From: Pavlovales sp. CCMP2436
Taxonomy: Eukaryota; Haptophyta; Pavlovophyceae; Pavlovales
DNA: 10,105 nucleotides
Reading direction: 5' to 3'
NCBI GenBank assembly: GCA_026770615.1
Contig: MU631553.1
Coordinates: forward strand, 75,087 to 85,191
Notes under the pieces: generated by a model
Database searches by the model: none
What the model was told of the DNA's origin: nothing
What the model saw: the letters and a program-made list of their open reading frames with translations, nothing else
Shown here: piece after piece, positions 1 to 6,174 of the stretch
Position numbering within the stretch: position 1 is the stretch's first letter
How the letters are laid out: each line of letters begins with the position of its first letter
Program-made: the position numbers and the translations under genes

Positions 1-61
1 CCCCCCCCCCCCCCCCTCCAACACACACGCACACACACACATACACAAAATGCATGCATAC
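1..61 (-). other. Start of intron 3 of the USP39-like gene (low complexity)
   Basis: On the minus strand the exon ending at 62 is followed by GTATGC (61-56), a standard donor. Downstream lie a CA-type dinucleotide tract (about 21-46) and a run of 16 C on the plus strand at the window edge. The next exon lies outside the window. Confidence 0.75.
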
Positions 62-2324
62 CGCCCAGGTCCGAGTGCAGCGTGTTGAGCAGCCAGCTGA
101 GGAAGTCGTGAGCATCCGCCTGCTTGCCGATCGCGAACTTCTTGTCGGAGGCCTGGTGCGGGGGGGGTGTCGGGGGGGGTCATTAAATGTTTGGGGGGAC
201 GGGGGGGGAGGGTAGTGTTTAGGAGTAAGTACCCGTAAGTACCAGGCCTCCGACAAGAAGTGCCAGGTAAGTGTAACTTATTGTCCGAGGCTTGGTACAA
301 GGGGAGATAAGCGATATGCATACACAGATATACATATATCACTAAGTACAAGGGGGGGTAAGCGATATGCATACACAGATATACATATATCACTAAGTAC
401 CTGCGTATGTACATAATTTATTCCGCTGGAGTCCTCTCATCGTCGTCGGTTCATAACGACGTCACTCCGAAGAGTAAATGCACATATAGTGCTTAGTTGG
501 CGGGAGGACGGCAGCGAGCAGATTGGCCCAGGCGCGATAAAACAGCAGGTCACAGAACAATAGTTCTTTTAACGTCTCCCGACTTGCAGCCTGAAGGCGT
601 ACGGGCATAATAGACCCGACAAATATCTTTTATATTAATGAAAGGGATTCAAGCTGGCGTCTGACTGTCCTGGAAGTTGTGCTGGTCCAAGTGATGCGTC
701 ACCCATTGCCTGCTGCTTGCCTTAGTCGGCTAAGCTAGCTTTCATATTGCTGATAGGGATTCAAGCTGGCGTCTGACTGTCTTTGATGTACAATTTATCC
801 TGCTGCGTGCTATCCATACACAACCCTCTTTATCGACATAGTTAAAATATAATACTGGTAGGGATTCAAGCTGCTGGCGTCTGACTGATATATTCATATA
901 TTGCTTAGGCTGCGACGCACTTGACGACGAGGGGATGATGACGCTATCCGTGTGCTCGGGTGCGGTCCTAGCTAACAGTGTGTTGTTGCTGCACCACTGG
1001 GAGACTGGGAGACCTTTACGGGGCCGGACGCTTTTATAGATATTTACACGCACCTGCGAGACCGCCTTACCATCATGTGCTCCACGAAAAACTTATATCT
1101 TTTCAATTTAAAAAACATCATAGTCTTGGGGCTTGCGCGTTGGTGGGCTACCGCCCCCCAGGCCGCGACGCACCTGCAAGACTGCCTGCATCAGCTACCC
1201 CGGCTCATAAGTCTGGTCCCTCAGGTTACCCGCTACCTATGGGGGCCTTCCCAACCTCCCCGCATGAGGCACCCTCCTTGTTATATGATGTATGAATATA
1301 TTGCTCAGGCTGCGACGCACCTGCGAGACTGCCTGCATCAGCTCGTGCGGAATATAATAACAATAACAATAACAACAATACTAATAATAATGACATTGAC
1401 AGTAATAATAATAATAATAATAGTAGTAGTAGTAGTAGTAGTAGTAGCAGTGCACCTGCGAGACTGCCTGCATCAGCTCGTGCGGGCTGACTTGGCCCTT
1501 GAAGTTGTAGGGCGACCAGATCTTACGCGTGAGAAGCCCAAATTGCTGAACCAGCGACGAGGTGGCCTTGGAGGACAAAAATGGGCGATACGGCCCGAAA
1601 GTGGGGATATGGTGGTGTAAGTGGGGAAAGGGGTGGGGAGTGGGTGGGGAAAGGTGGGGTGAGGGGTGAGGGGGGGGGTCAGAACAGGCAGTGGGGGAGC
1701 GCAGTGGCTGAGCACGTGTACTCTTTCGTAGCCAAACAAGAGCGACGCCCAGACGCTAACAAACTGCACCACCTGGACGCACAGGCTGTGTTCACGGGGG
1801 CAGAAGGGGCATTACAGCACCTTTTCGTAGTTGCTCGGCAGCAAGAAGAAGTCGCGCAGCGGGGGGATGCGGACGAGGCACTGCACCACCACGTTGACGT
1901 AGTCCGTCCCGCGGATGTTGTTCAGCCCAATCGCGCCGGGCAAGTAGTCGCCGCCGTCGATCCCGCGCGCGAACGAAATCTCCGAATCAAGCTTGGTGAC
2001 CATGGGTTCAGAGAAGGTCGGGTTTAGCATGTTGCGGATGTCGCGGAGCGAGGCGTCAATCACCTCGTACCCGTCGGGGAGGCAGTAGATCAGGCCAGTC
2101 TGCAGGTTCATGTAGACGTGGTGGTCCTCCTGCAGCGAGTGCAGGTAGGCCGGCGTGGCCTTGCCGCGCCCCTGGTAGTACTTGCCGCAGGCGAGGCAGG
2201 CGTAGACGTTGAAGTTGTTACCCGAAACGCAGCAGGCCTTCTCGAAGTCAAAGTCGAGGACCGCGCGGTTCACCGTGTCCAGGTAGGGGCAGAGCACCGG
2301 CTCACCCTCCTCCGTCTTCATCAT
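62..2324 (-). CDS. USP39: USP39/Sad1-like tri-snRNP assembly factor, exons 1-3 (3' end missing)
   Basis: Known role of the family: an inactive ubiquitin-protease relative in the nucleus that keeps the U4/U6.U5 tri-snRNP together for pre-mRNA splicing. Exons inferred on the minus strand: 2324-1821, 1566-1456 and 152-62, each starting in phase 0. The joins give NYEK/ATSSLVQQFG and AVSQ/ASDKKF, matching the family. Residues 12-90 form the zinc-finger UBP domain (CPYLDTVNRAVLDFDFEK, then CLACGKYYQGRG, HH and YCLPDGYEVID). The protease-like domain starts near 128 with GLNNIRGTDYVN. Asp141 sits where active enzymes have the catalytic Cys, as is usual for USP39, so no protease activity is expected. 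Exon 2 holds FGLLTRKIWSPYNFKGQVSP and exon 3 HDFLSWLLNTLHSDLG. The start ATG at 2324 is the first in frame (a second follows directly); the open frame above it has no ATG before a stop near 2414. The N-terminus lacks the long charged extension of animal USP39. The C-terminal half lies left of the window. Confidence 0.93.
137..298. repeat. Alternating inverted copies of the exon 3 start
   Basis: Positions 137-157 (acceptor plus first 16 nt of exon 3) are perfectly complementary to 241-261, giving 21-bp arms around an 83-nt G-rich loop. Positions 239-261 also pair with 276-298 (20 of 23 positions) around a 14-nt loop. Thus the same short sequence occurs three times in alternating orientation. 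Confidence 0.9.
295..400. repeat. 51-bp tandem duplication in intron 2
   Basis: The 42 nt at 308-349 (starting TAAGCGATATGCATACACAG) recur exactly at 359-400. The G-rich part before each copy differs at only two positions, so the unit is 51 bp and present twice. Confidence 0.95.
632..735 (-). repeat. Dispersed ~100-bp repeat, copy A
   Basis: Read on the minus strand, this segment aligns along its length with plus-strand 8915-9018. Shared blocks include GCAGCAGGCAATGGG, ACCAGCACAAC and GTCAGACGCCAGCTTGAATC, followed by ATTAATAT. It lies in intron 2 of the USP39-like gene and is probably a non-autonomous mobile element or a fragment of one. Confidence 0.8.
756..781 (-). repeat. Short copy B of the dispersed repeat
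   Basis: Twenty-six bases identical to 644-669 (GGGATTCAAGCTGGCGTCTG onwards). Only the end of the longer repeat is present. Confidence 0.85.
861..888 (-). repeat. Short copy C of the dispersed repeat
   Basis: Same 25-base block as at 644 and 756 but with a 3-base CTG insertion (CAAGCTGCTGGCGTC). Copies A, B and C follow each other at roughly 105-112 bp. Confidence 0.85.
1050..1350 (-). repeat. Three copies of the exon 2 end and donor inside intron 2
   Basis: The last 30 or so bases of exon 2 plus the start of the intron (1452-1485) recur exactly over 34 nt at 1317-1350. They recur over 27 nt with one mismatch at 1170-1196, and as a shorter piece at 1050-1069. The flanking GGCTGCGACGCAC also precedes copies at 1317 and 906. 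On the sense strand each copy recreates CTCGCAG/GTGC or close to it, a potential donor. Confidence 0.92.
1351..1449. repeat. Trinucleotide microsatellite (AAT/AAC/AGT)
   Basis: Long run of ATA/ACA, then ATA and then GTA units ending one base before exon 2's donor region. Read as sense-strand codons it would give poly-Tyr followed by a stop, which supports it being intronic. Confidence 0.95.
1567..1820 (-). other. Intron 1 of USP39-like gene (254 bp)
   Basis: The donor is AAG/GTGCTG at 1821/1820 and the acceptor is TCCTCCAAG/GCC at 1567/1566. Removing it joins NYEK to ATSSLV in frame, whereas reading through meets a stop three codons into the intron. The second half is a C-rich pyrimidine tract on the sense strand, so the plus strand at 1621-1680 is a dense series of G runs. 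Confidence 0.88.
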
Positions 2325-2459
2325 CTTGCCGGACTCCGCGCGATCGAGATCACGTGAGCTGCTCACGAACACGATGGCGGCCGCGGCGCTTGCCCGCCGA
2401 TTTTGCCAAGCTCAGGCTCACCTTCTGCGCTCGGCCAGCGCTCCTCTGAGCAGGCGCGA
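2325..2459. promoter_or_regulatory. Shared bidirectional promoter of USP39-like and FKBP-like genes
   Basis: Only 135 bp separate the two divergent start codons, so both genes must share regulatory DNA. It contains CACGTG (2351-2356) and a perfect 7+1+7 palindrome, CGTGAGC-T-GCTCACG, at 2353-2367. No TATA box is seen. That this is the core promoter is inferred from the layout. Confidence 0.6.
2353..2367. promoter_or_regulatory. Palindromic element in the shared promoter
   Basis: CGTGAGC/GCTCACG with a one-base centre, overlapping a CACGTG E-box/G-box core. It reads the same in both directions, as expected of a site serving both genes. Binding by a bHLH or bZIP factor is a guess from the core motif. 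Confidence 0.4.
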
Positions 2460-2463
2460 ATGA
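2374..2463 (+). CDS. Upstream ORF of 29 codons overlapping the FKBP start
   Basis: ATG at 2374 has a favourable context (A at -3, G at +4) and opens 29 codons ending in TGA at 2461-2463. That stop overlaps the ATG at 2460-2462 as ATGA. There is no GT dinucleotide between 2374 and 2463, so a normal intron cannot start inside it. The peptide is Ala/Arg/Leu/Ser-rich with no acid until its last residue (starts MAAAALARRF), resembling an organelle presequence. It may control translation of the downstream gene by termination and re-initiation, or transcription may start downstream of it. Translation is not shown. Confidence 0.4.
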   Translation: MAAAALARRFCQAQAHLLRSASAPLSRRE

Positions 2464-3539
2464 CCATTCGCGATGAGATGAAGGCGGCCGGGCCGCTGCC
2501 CGTGCCGCCGGAGGACTTGCCGGTAGTCGGCCGCTGGGCGCGGCGCGTCCTCGCGCCGGGCGACGCGGCCGCGCCGATCCCGGCGCCAGGCGACCGCGCC
2601 CGCGCGCACGTGGTCGGCACGTGCGCGGGGCGCGTCTTCGAGGACTCGCGCGCGCGCGGGCTACCGCTCGAGTTCCTCGTCGGGCGGGGCAACTTTGCGC
2701 AGGGGCTCGATCTCGCGCTCGCCGAGATGCGCGTGGGCGAGCGGGCGAGCGTCTCCGTCGACGCCGACGCTGGCTGGGGCGTCGAGGGCAACCGGGCGCT
2801 CTCGGTGCCCGGCAGCGCGTCCCTCGAGTACGAGGTGGAGCTGCTGGCCGTGACGCACGAGGGCGAGCTGTGGGACATGGTCTTCGAGCGGAAGATGGAG
2901 GGCGCCGAGTGGCGGCGCGCGCGCGGCGTGCAGCTCTTCAAGCAGGGGCACGTGTATTTTGCGCACGAGGAGTTCCTGCAAGGCCAGCGCTACCTCGCAT
3001 ACATGCTCGAGCTCACTGACGAGCAGGCCGTCGTCGTGCAGGCCGCCAAGCTCACCTCCGACCTCAATTGCGCGGCGAGTGCGCTCAAGCTGGGCCTTGA
3101 GCACGACGTTTTAAAATTCGGCAAGGCCGCGCTCCTCGTCGACAAAAAAAACGCCAAGGCACTCTACAGGATGGCGCAAGCGCACGCGGCCCTCGGCGAC
3201 ATCCCGCGCGCGCTCGAGTGGTGCGACGGCCTCCTCCTGGCGCATCCCGGCGACGCGGAGGGTGCGCGGCTGCGCACTCGGATCGAGAGGCGTGCTGAGG
3301 AGCTCGAACGCAAGCGGCAGCGCTTCTTCAAGGGCATGTTTAGCGCCGCGCCCGGCGCCGGGGAGGGCGAGGGCGAGGCGGCTGGGGAGGCGGAGGCGAG
3401 GAGCTTGGAGCCAGTGGACAGGCGGGAAAGCCAGCAACAACCTCAGGGTTGGATTCGCCGGCTGCTCAGGTCGCTCCTGCTCCCCGCCGCGCTGCCACTG
3501 GCGCTGGCAGTGCTCGCCGCCACTTATTATAAGTACTGA
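2460..3539 (+). CDS. Tail-anchored FKBP-like/TPR protein (359 aa)
   Basis: Layout resembles FKBP8/FKBP38 of animals and FKBP42 of plants: a divergent FKBP-type prolyl isomerase domain (about 43-130), a TPR block (about 150-275), a charged helix, an acidic/Glu-Gly linker and a hydrophobic tail (about 330-356, RRLLRSLLLPAALPLALAV) ending TYYKY. Family knowledge: such proteins are anchored by the C-terminal helix to mitochondrial, ER or plasma membranes and use the TPR to bind Hsp90-type chaperones. FKBP features seen are VFEDS (60s), FLVGRGNFAQGL (72-83) and VPGSASLEYEVELL (116-129). Key active-site positions differ from FKBP12 (VI to FA and W to L in the pocket, Y to W near 106), so isomerase activity is doubtful. 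TPR sequence includes LNCAASALKLG and ALYRMAQAHAALGDIPRALE. The start is the first ATG of this open frame; no intron is needed. It is divergent from the USP39-like gene. Confidence is high for FKBP/TPR, moderate for tail anchoring, and none for a specific orthologue. Confidence 0.88.
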   Translation: MTIRDEMKAAGPLPVPPEDLPVVGRWARRVLAPGDAAAPIPAPGDRARAHVVGTCAGRVFEDSRARGLPLEFLVGRGNFAQGLDLALAEMRVGERASVSVDADAGWGVEGNRALSVPGSASLEYEVELLAVTHEGELWDMVFERKMEGAEWRRARGVQLFKQGHVYFAHEEFLQGQRYLAYMLELTDEQAVVVQAAKLTSDLNCAASALKLGLEHDVLKFGKAALLVDKKNAKALYRMAQAHAALGDIPRALEWCDGLLLAHPGDAEGARLRTRIERRAEELERKRQRFFKGMFSAAPGAGEGEGEAAGEAEARSLEPVDRRESQQQPQGWIRRLLRSLLLPAALPLALAVLAATYYKY

Positions 3540-4190
3540 TATAAAACAATATCAAATATGAATCCATATTAAAGCTGACTGTTGGTTAGCAATAACGTCT
3601 AAACCCCTAGTACGGGACATTTCGGACATATCGGGTCCCCGGCAGCTAAGTTGTTAAAGGTTGGGGAAGGGCGCTTAATAATGGCCTGGGGAGTAGCCAT
3701 GGGTGTTGACGTGAAGTGCCCTTAGAAGCCTGGCATCATCGGGTAAGCCCCCTGCCCGCCGCAACTAGTCATGTCAAGTGCTATAGAGGCAAAAAATAAC
3801 TAAAGCGACCCCTAACGGGACGGTGGTCCCCAGAGCCCATCAGAGGGCCTGGAGGCCCCCAGAGCGGGCTGGCGGCGAGCGGGAGTGCGGGGACACTTCC
3901 TCTCGTCACCTCCTCGGCGGGGGCCACGCCTTGCCGCCCTCTTTCCACTCTGCGATGACGTCGCGGACGAGGTCGTGTAGCCCAGCAGGTGGCCTCCAGC
4001 TTGCTCGAGCTCGGCCGCACGTGCGACCGCCACCCGCCTGGCCATGCGCTTGGCGGCCTCCGCAGTGGTTCGGCCGTGACGCAGACACGCTTCGCCAGTC
4101 CCTCTCAAGGTCTGAACATGTTCACGGTCGCTCCGTGATTCCCTTTGGCGTGGTTTTTTTTTCGCTTATCTTGCCCACTAATATCCCGCA
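3540..4190. other. Spacer between FKBP-like gene and ankyrin pseudogene
   Basis: The first part (3540-3800) is AT-rich to mixed and shows no gene; ATTAAA at 3568-3573 could be a poly(A) signal. From about 3815 to 4110 the sequence becomes GC-rich with open frames on both strands but no domain I recognise; it may hold an upstream exon of the ankyrin gene. A convincing 3' splice site ends this stretch: a T run (4152-4160), a branch-like CACTAAT (4176-4182), and CCCGCAG at 4184-4190. Confidence 0.5.
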
Positions 4191-5126
4191 GGTCTCTGCG
4201 AGTTCTCAGCTCTTGCGACGGCGCGGCTCGTGGCGCGCGGCGAGGCGACGCTCCCGCCGCTGCTCCGCTTCCTCACTGGCGATCCGCTCTGCGCCGTCGC
4301 CAAGCTCATCGCCGACACCGACCTGCTTTGCTTCCGGCTCGCATGCAAGGCCTTCCGCGACCACTCGAGCCCGGCCCAGGAGAGGCACCGCACGGCCTTC
4401 CTCCGCACGTGCGCGCTCTTTGTGTTCGCGTGGACGAGTATGCGCAACTTCGTGAGGCTTTCGTCGACCATGCTCCGTCTTGCTGCGTCCTTCGGCTGCG
4501 TGGACGTCCTCGGGGAGCTGGTCGACAACCGACAGTGCGCGCTCGGAGCAGGCGCGTGCAGCGCTGCTGCGGGGAAGGGGCAGCTGGGTGCGCTGGACTG
4601 GCTCCACTCTCGCAGCTGCCCGCGGGATGGCGACACCACCTACTTAGCTGCAGCTGGATGGAACCTCGAGGTGTTACGGTACGCGCACGAGCACGGCTGC
4701 ACGTGGGATGGCTACACCAGCTGGCGTGCTGCTGAGGGAGGGCACCTCGAGGTGCTGCGGTACGCGCACGAGCACGGCTGCCCGTGGGACAACGGCACAT
4801 GCTAATTTGCTATTTGGAGAGGGCACCTCGAGGTGCTGCGGTACGCGCACGAGCACGGCTGTGTGTGGGACAGCCACACCTGCTGGCGTGCTGCTTGGGG
4901 AGGGCACCTCGAGGTGTTGCGGTACGCACACGAGCACGGCTGCCCGTAGGACTGTAACACCTGCTGCCGAGTTACTGAGGGAGGGCACCTCGAGGCGCTG
5001 CAGTACGCGCTCGAGCATGGCTGCCCAGTGTCGGCGTGGGCGTTGGAGGAGTGCCGTGCTGCGGCGTTGGCGCGTGGGCATGCCGAGGTGGTGGAGCACT
5101 TGCGCGGTGCACAGCCGACTGCGTGA
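4191..5126 (+). pseudogene. F-box-like/ankyrin-repeat gene with two in-frame stops
   Basis: One frame runs from the splice acceptor at 4190/4191 to TGA at 5124-5126, broken by TAA (4803-4805) and TAG (4947-4949). Upstream, the same frame meets TAA at 4179-4181 and has no early ATG, so a 5' exon is probably missing from view. The first part has an F-box-like helix (LIADTDLLCFRLACKAFRDH). Then come 27-residue ankyrin units (GHLEVLRYAHEHGCPWD), ending with GHAEVVEHLRGAQPTA. Such proteins usually bring substrates to SCF-type ubiquitin ligases or bind partners through the repeats; that role is inferred. Both stops lie exactly on Trp codons of the repeat (TGG to TAA and TGG to TAG), with no frameshift, so decay seems recent. 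A truncated protein ending at 4802 (about 204 residues from 4191) could still be made. Confidence 0.75.
4578..5063 (+). repeat. Ankyrin-coding repeats, exact 81-bp period
   Basis: Equivalent codons fall at 4659, 4740, 4821, 4902 and 4983 with exactly 81 bp (27 codons) between them. The 4740 and 4821 units share CACCTCGAGGTGCTGCGGTA and the bases after it. A more divergent unit precedes them (LGALDWLHSRSC). The uniform spacing and near-identical DNA suggest recent amplification or gene conversion. Confidence 0.92.
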
Positions 5127-5777
5127 GCAACTGTTGAGCAACGCTTGCACAACTCGCACACTGTGGCCTGCACAGCAACGCGTGCCCGCCGGTCTTGGAG
5201 CTGCTGTGTGTGTGTGGGGGGGGGACTATGGCTCAGGTCACCCCCGGTCAGAGGACGACCATCTTGAGCGCTTCGCCGAAGACAACAACGAAATGTGGCC
5301 AGTGAATTTTTAAATATATGTATCCGCAGTAGATTCGTATCTAACTTTTTATAAAAATGGACGCCCAATAACTAACTTGCTTCTTAAAATTACATACGAA
5401 AAATCAAAATGCTATATACTGTATCCAAATTTCTCACATTTTAATATTTTTCTTCGTTGTGCTAAATACTGTATCCACCGAAGCCATGCCGGGGGGGGGT
5501 TCTGTAGTCTCGGCTTCGTGTGACCCCCGCCCAACGTCTTCTCTGCTGCGTGTTGGCATGAAGCTCTCAGAATCAGGCCTCTTGAAATCTGCTGAGCCGC
5601 TTATAATGATCATATGTGTATGTGGGTGGGTCGCTGGTGGTGGTGTGTGTGTTGGGGGGGGTAAGGGGGGTGCGGATATATCACGGTCGGGGCCGCATCA
5701 TTTGCTTTTTGAATATGTATAACTAAGTGAAGCGTTAAGTACTAGCTGGACATGGCCATCTAAGTTAGCTAATGCTA
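5127..5777. other. AT-rich spacer with G runs and a transposon-like fragment
   Basis: No gene is recognised. TG repeats followed by G runs occur at 5205-5223 and 5641-5671. Positions 5379-5411 (including AAAATTACATACGAA) resemble 8370-8404 in the right end of the large element, and GTATCC-like motifs occur near 5319, 5425 and 5467. This suggests a decayed relative of that element. Confidence 0.55.
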
Positions 5778-5801
5778 CAGGGAATCGCGGGCAATAAGAA
5801 G
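5778..5801 (+). repeat. Left terminal inverted repeat
   Basis: Starts CAGGGAATCGCGGGCAATAA. It pairs with 8429-8452 and matches the inverted right end of the MITE (9164-9185). Confidence 0.82.
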
Positions 5802-5842
5802 GGCGAATTTTGAGCTTGAGGCTGAGAGAAGAAATGCTCCGA

Positions 5843-6133
5843 CGTATCCTGTGGGTGCGCTGACGTATCCCGCCCGATCTTAGTCAGTTCGTATCCAAAC
5901 AGGCTTCAAAATCGTATCCCAACCGAAAATCGTATCGTTCGGAATAACGTATCCAAAAAGGCTTCAAATCCGCATCTCAACCGAAAATCGTACCCACACG
6001 CGCAGATCGGAAAATCGTATCCGCGAACTCGCACAAACGTATCTAGCGATAAAACGTACCCCACAGGTGCTCTCACATACCCAGTATGTAGTGATCGGGG
6101 ATCGTACCCACGCCACGCCTAAAAGTCGTATCC
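5843..6133 (+). repeat. CGTATCC motif array, left arm
   Basis: About fourteen occurrences of CGTATCC or a near match (CGTACCC, CGTATCT) in 291 bp, about half exact, all in the same orientation and irregularly spaced at roughly 14-35 bp. They sit between the terminal repeat and the start of the gene at 6175. Many are preceded by AAAAT or AAA. Arrays like this are known as transposase-binding subterminal repeats in some large DNA transposons; a promoter role is equally possible. Confidence 0.85.
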
Positions 6134-6174
6134 CAGAGACCAGGGCGTGGTTCACGCGGCCGAGCGCGAGCGCC

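Larger units (their letters stand above)
153..1455 (-). other. Intron 2 of USP39-like gene (1303 bp, repeat-rich)
   Basis: The donor is TCGCAG/GTGCAC at 1456/1455. The acceptor is GCACCAG/GCC at 153/152, preceded by a C-rich tract. Intron 2 is about five times longer than intron 1. It contains a trinucleotide microsatellite next to the donor, partial copies of the exon 2 end, two copies of a 25-bp repeat plus a longer dispersed repeat, a 51-bp tandem duplication, and inverted copies of the exon 3 start. No open frame inside it looks like a gene. Confidence 0.85.

Noticed and set aside
295..400. CRISPR-like or regulatory tandem array
   Set aside because: Only two near-identical 51-bp units without distinct spacers, so it is a plain tandem duplication.
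742..1053. Minus-strand open frame with two TVRRQLES-like repeats
   Set aside because: The repeated peptide is just the translation of the dispersed 25-base repeat, also seen at 8980. The frame lies inside an intron and has no other protein-like feature.
1381..1455. Poly-Tyr extension of exon 2 by intron retention
   Set aside because: It is a microsatellite read in frame and ends in a stop. The donor at 1456/1455 joins perfectly to exon 3.
2621..3440. Several long open frames on both strands inside the FKBP-like gene
   Set aside because: They are Arg/Ala-rich shadows of a GC-rich coding region. Only the frame at 2460 shows domains.
3812..4108. Possible minus-strand gene (AEAAKRMARR, and LHDLVRDVIAEWKEGG in another frame)
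   Set aside because: The protein-like pieces are in different frames with no clear splice sites or recognisable domain, so it was kept only as part of the spacer description.
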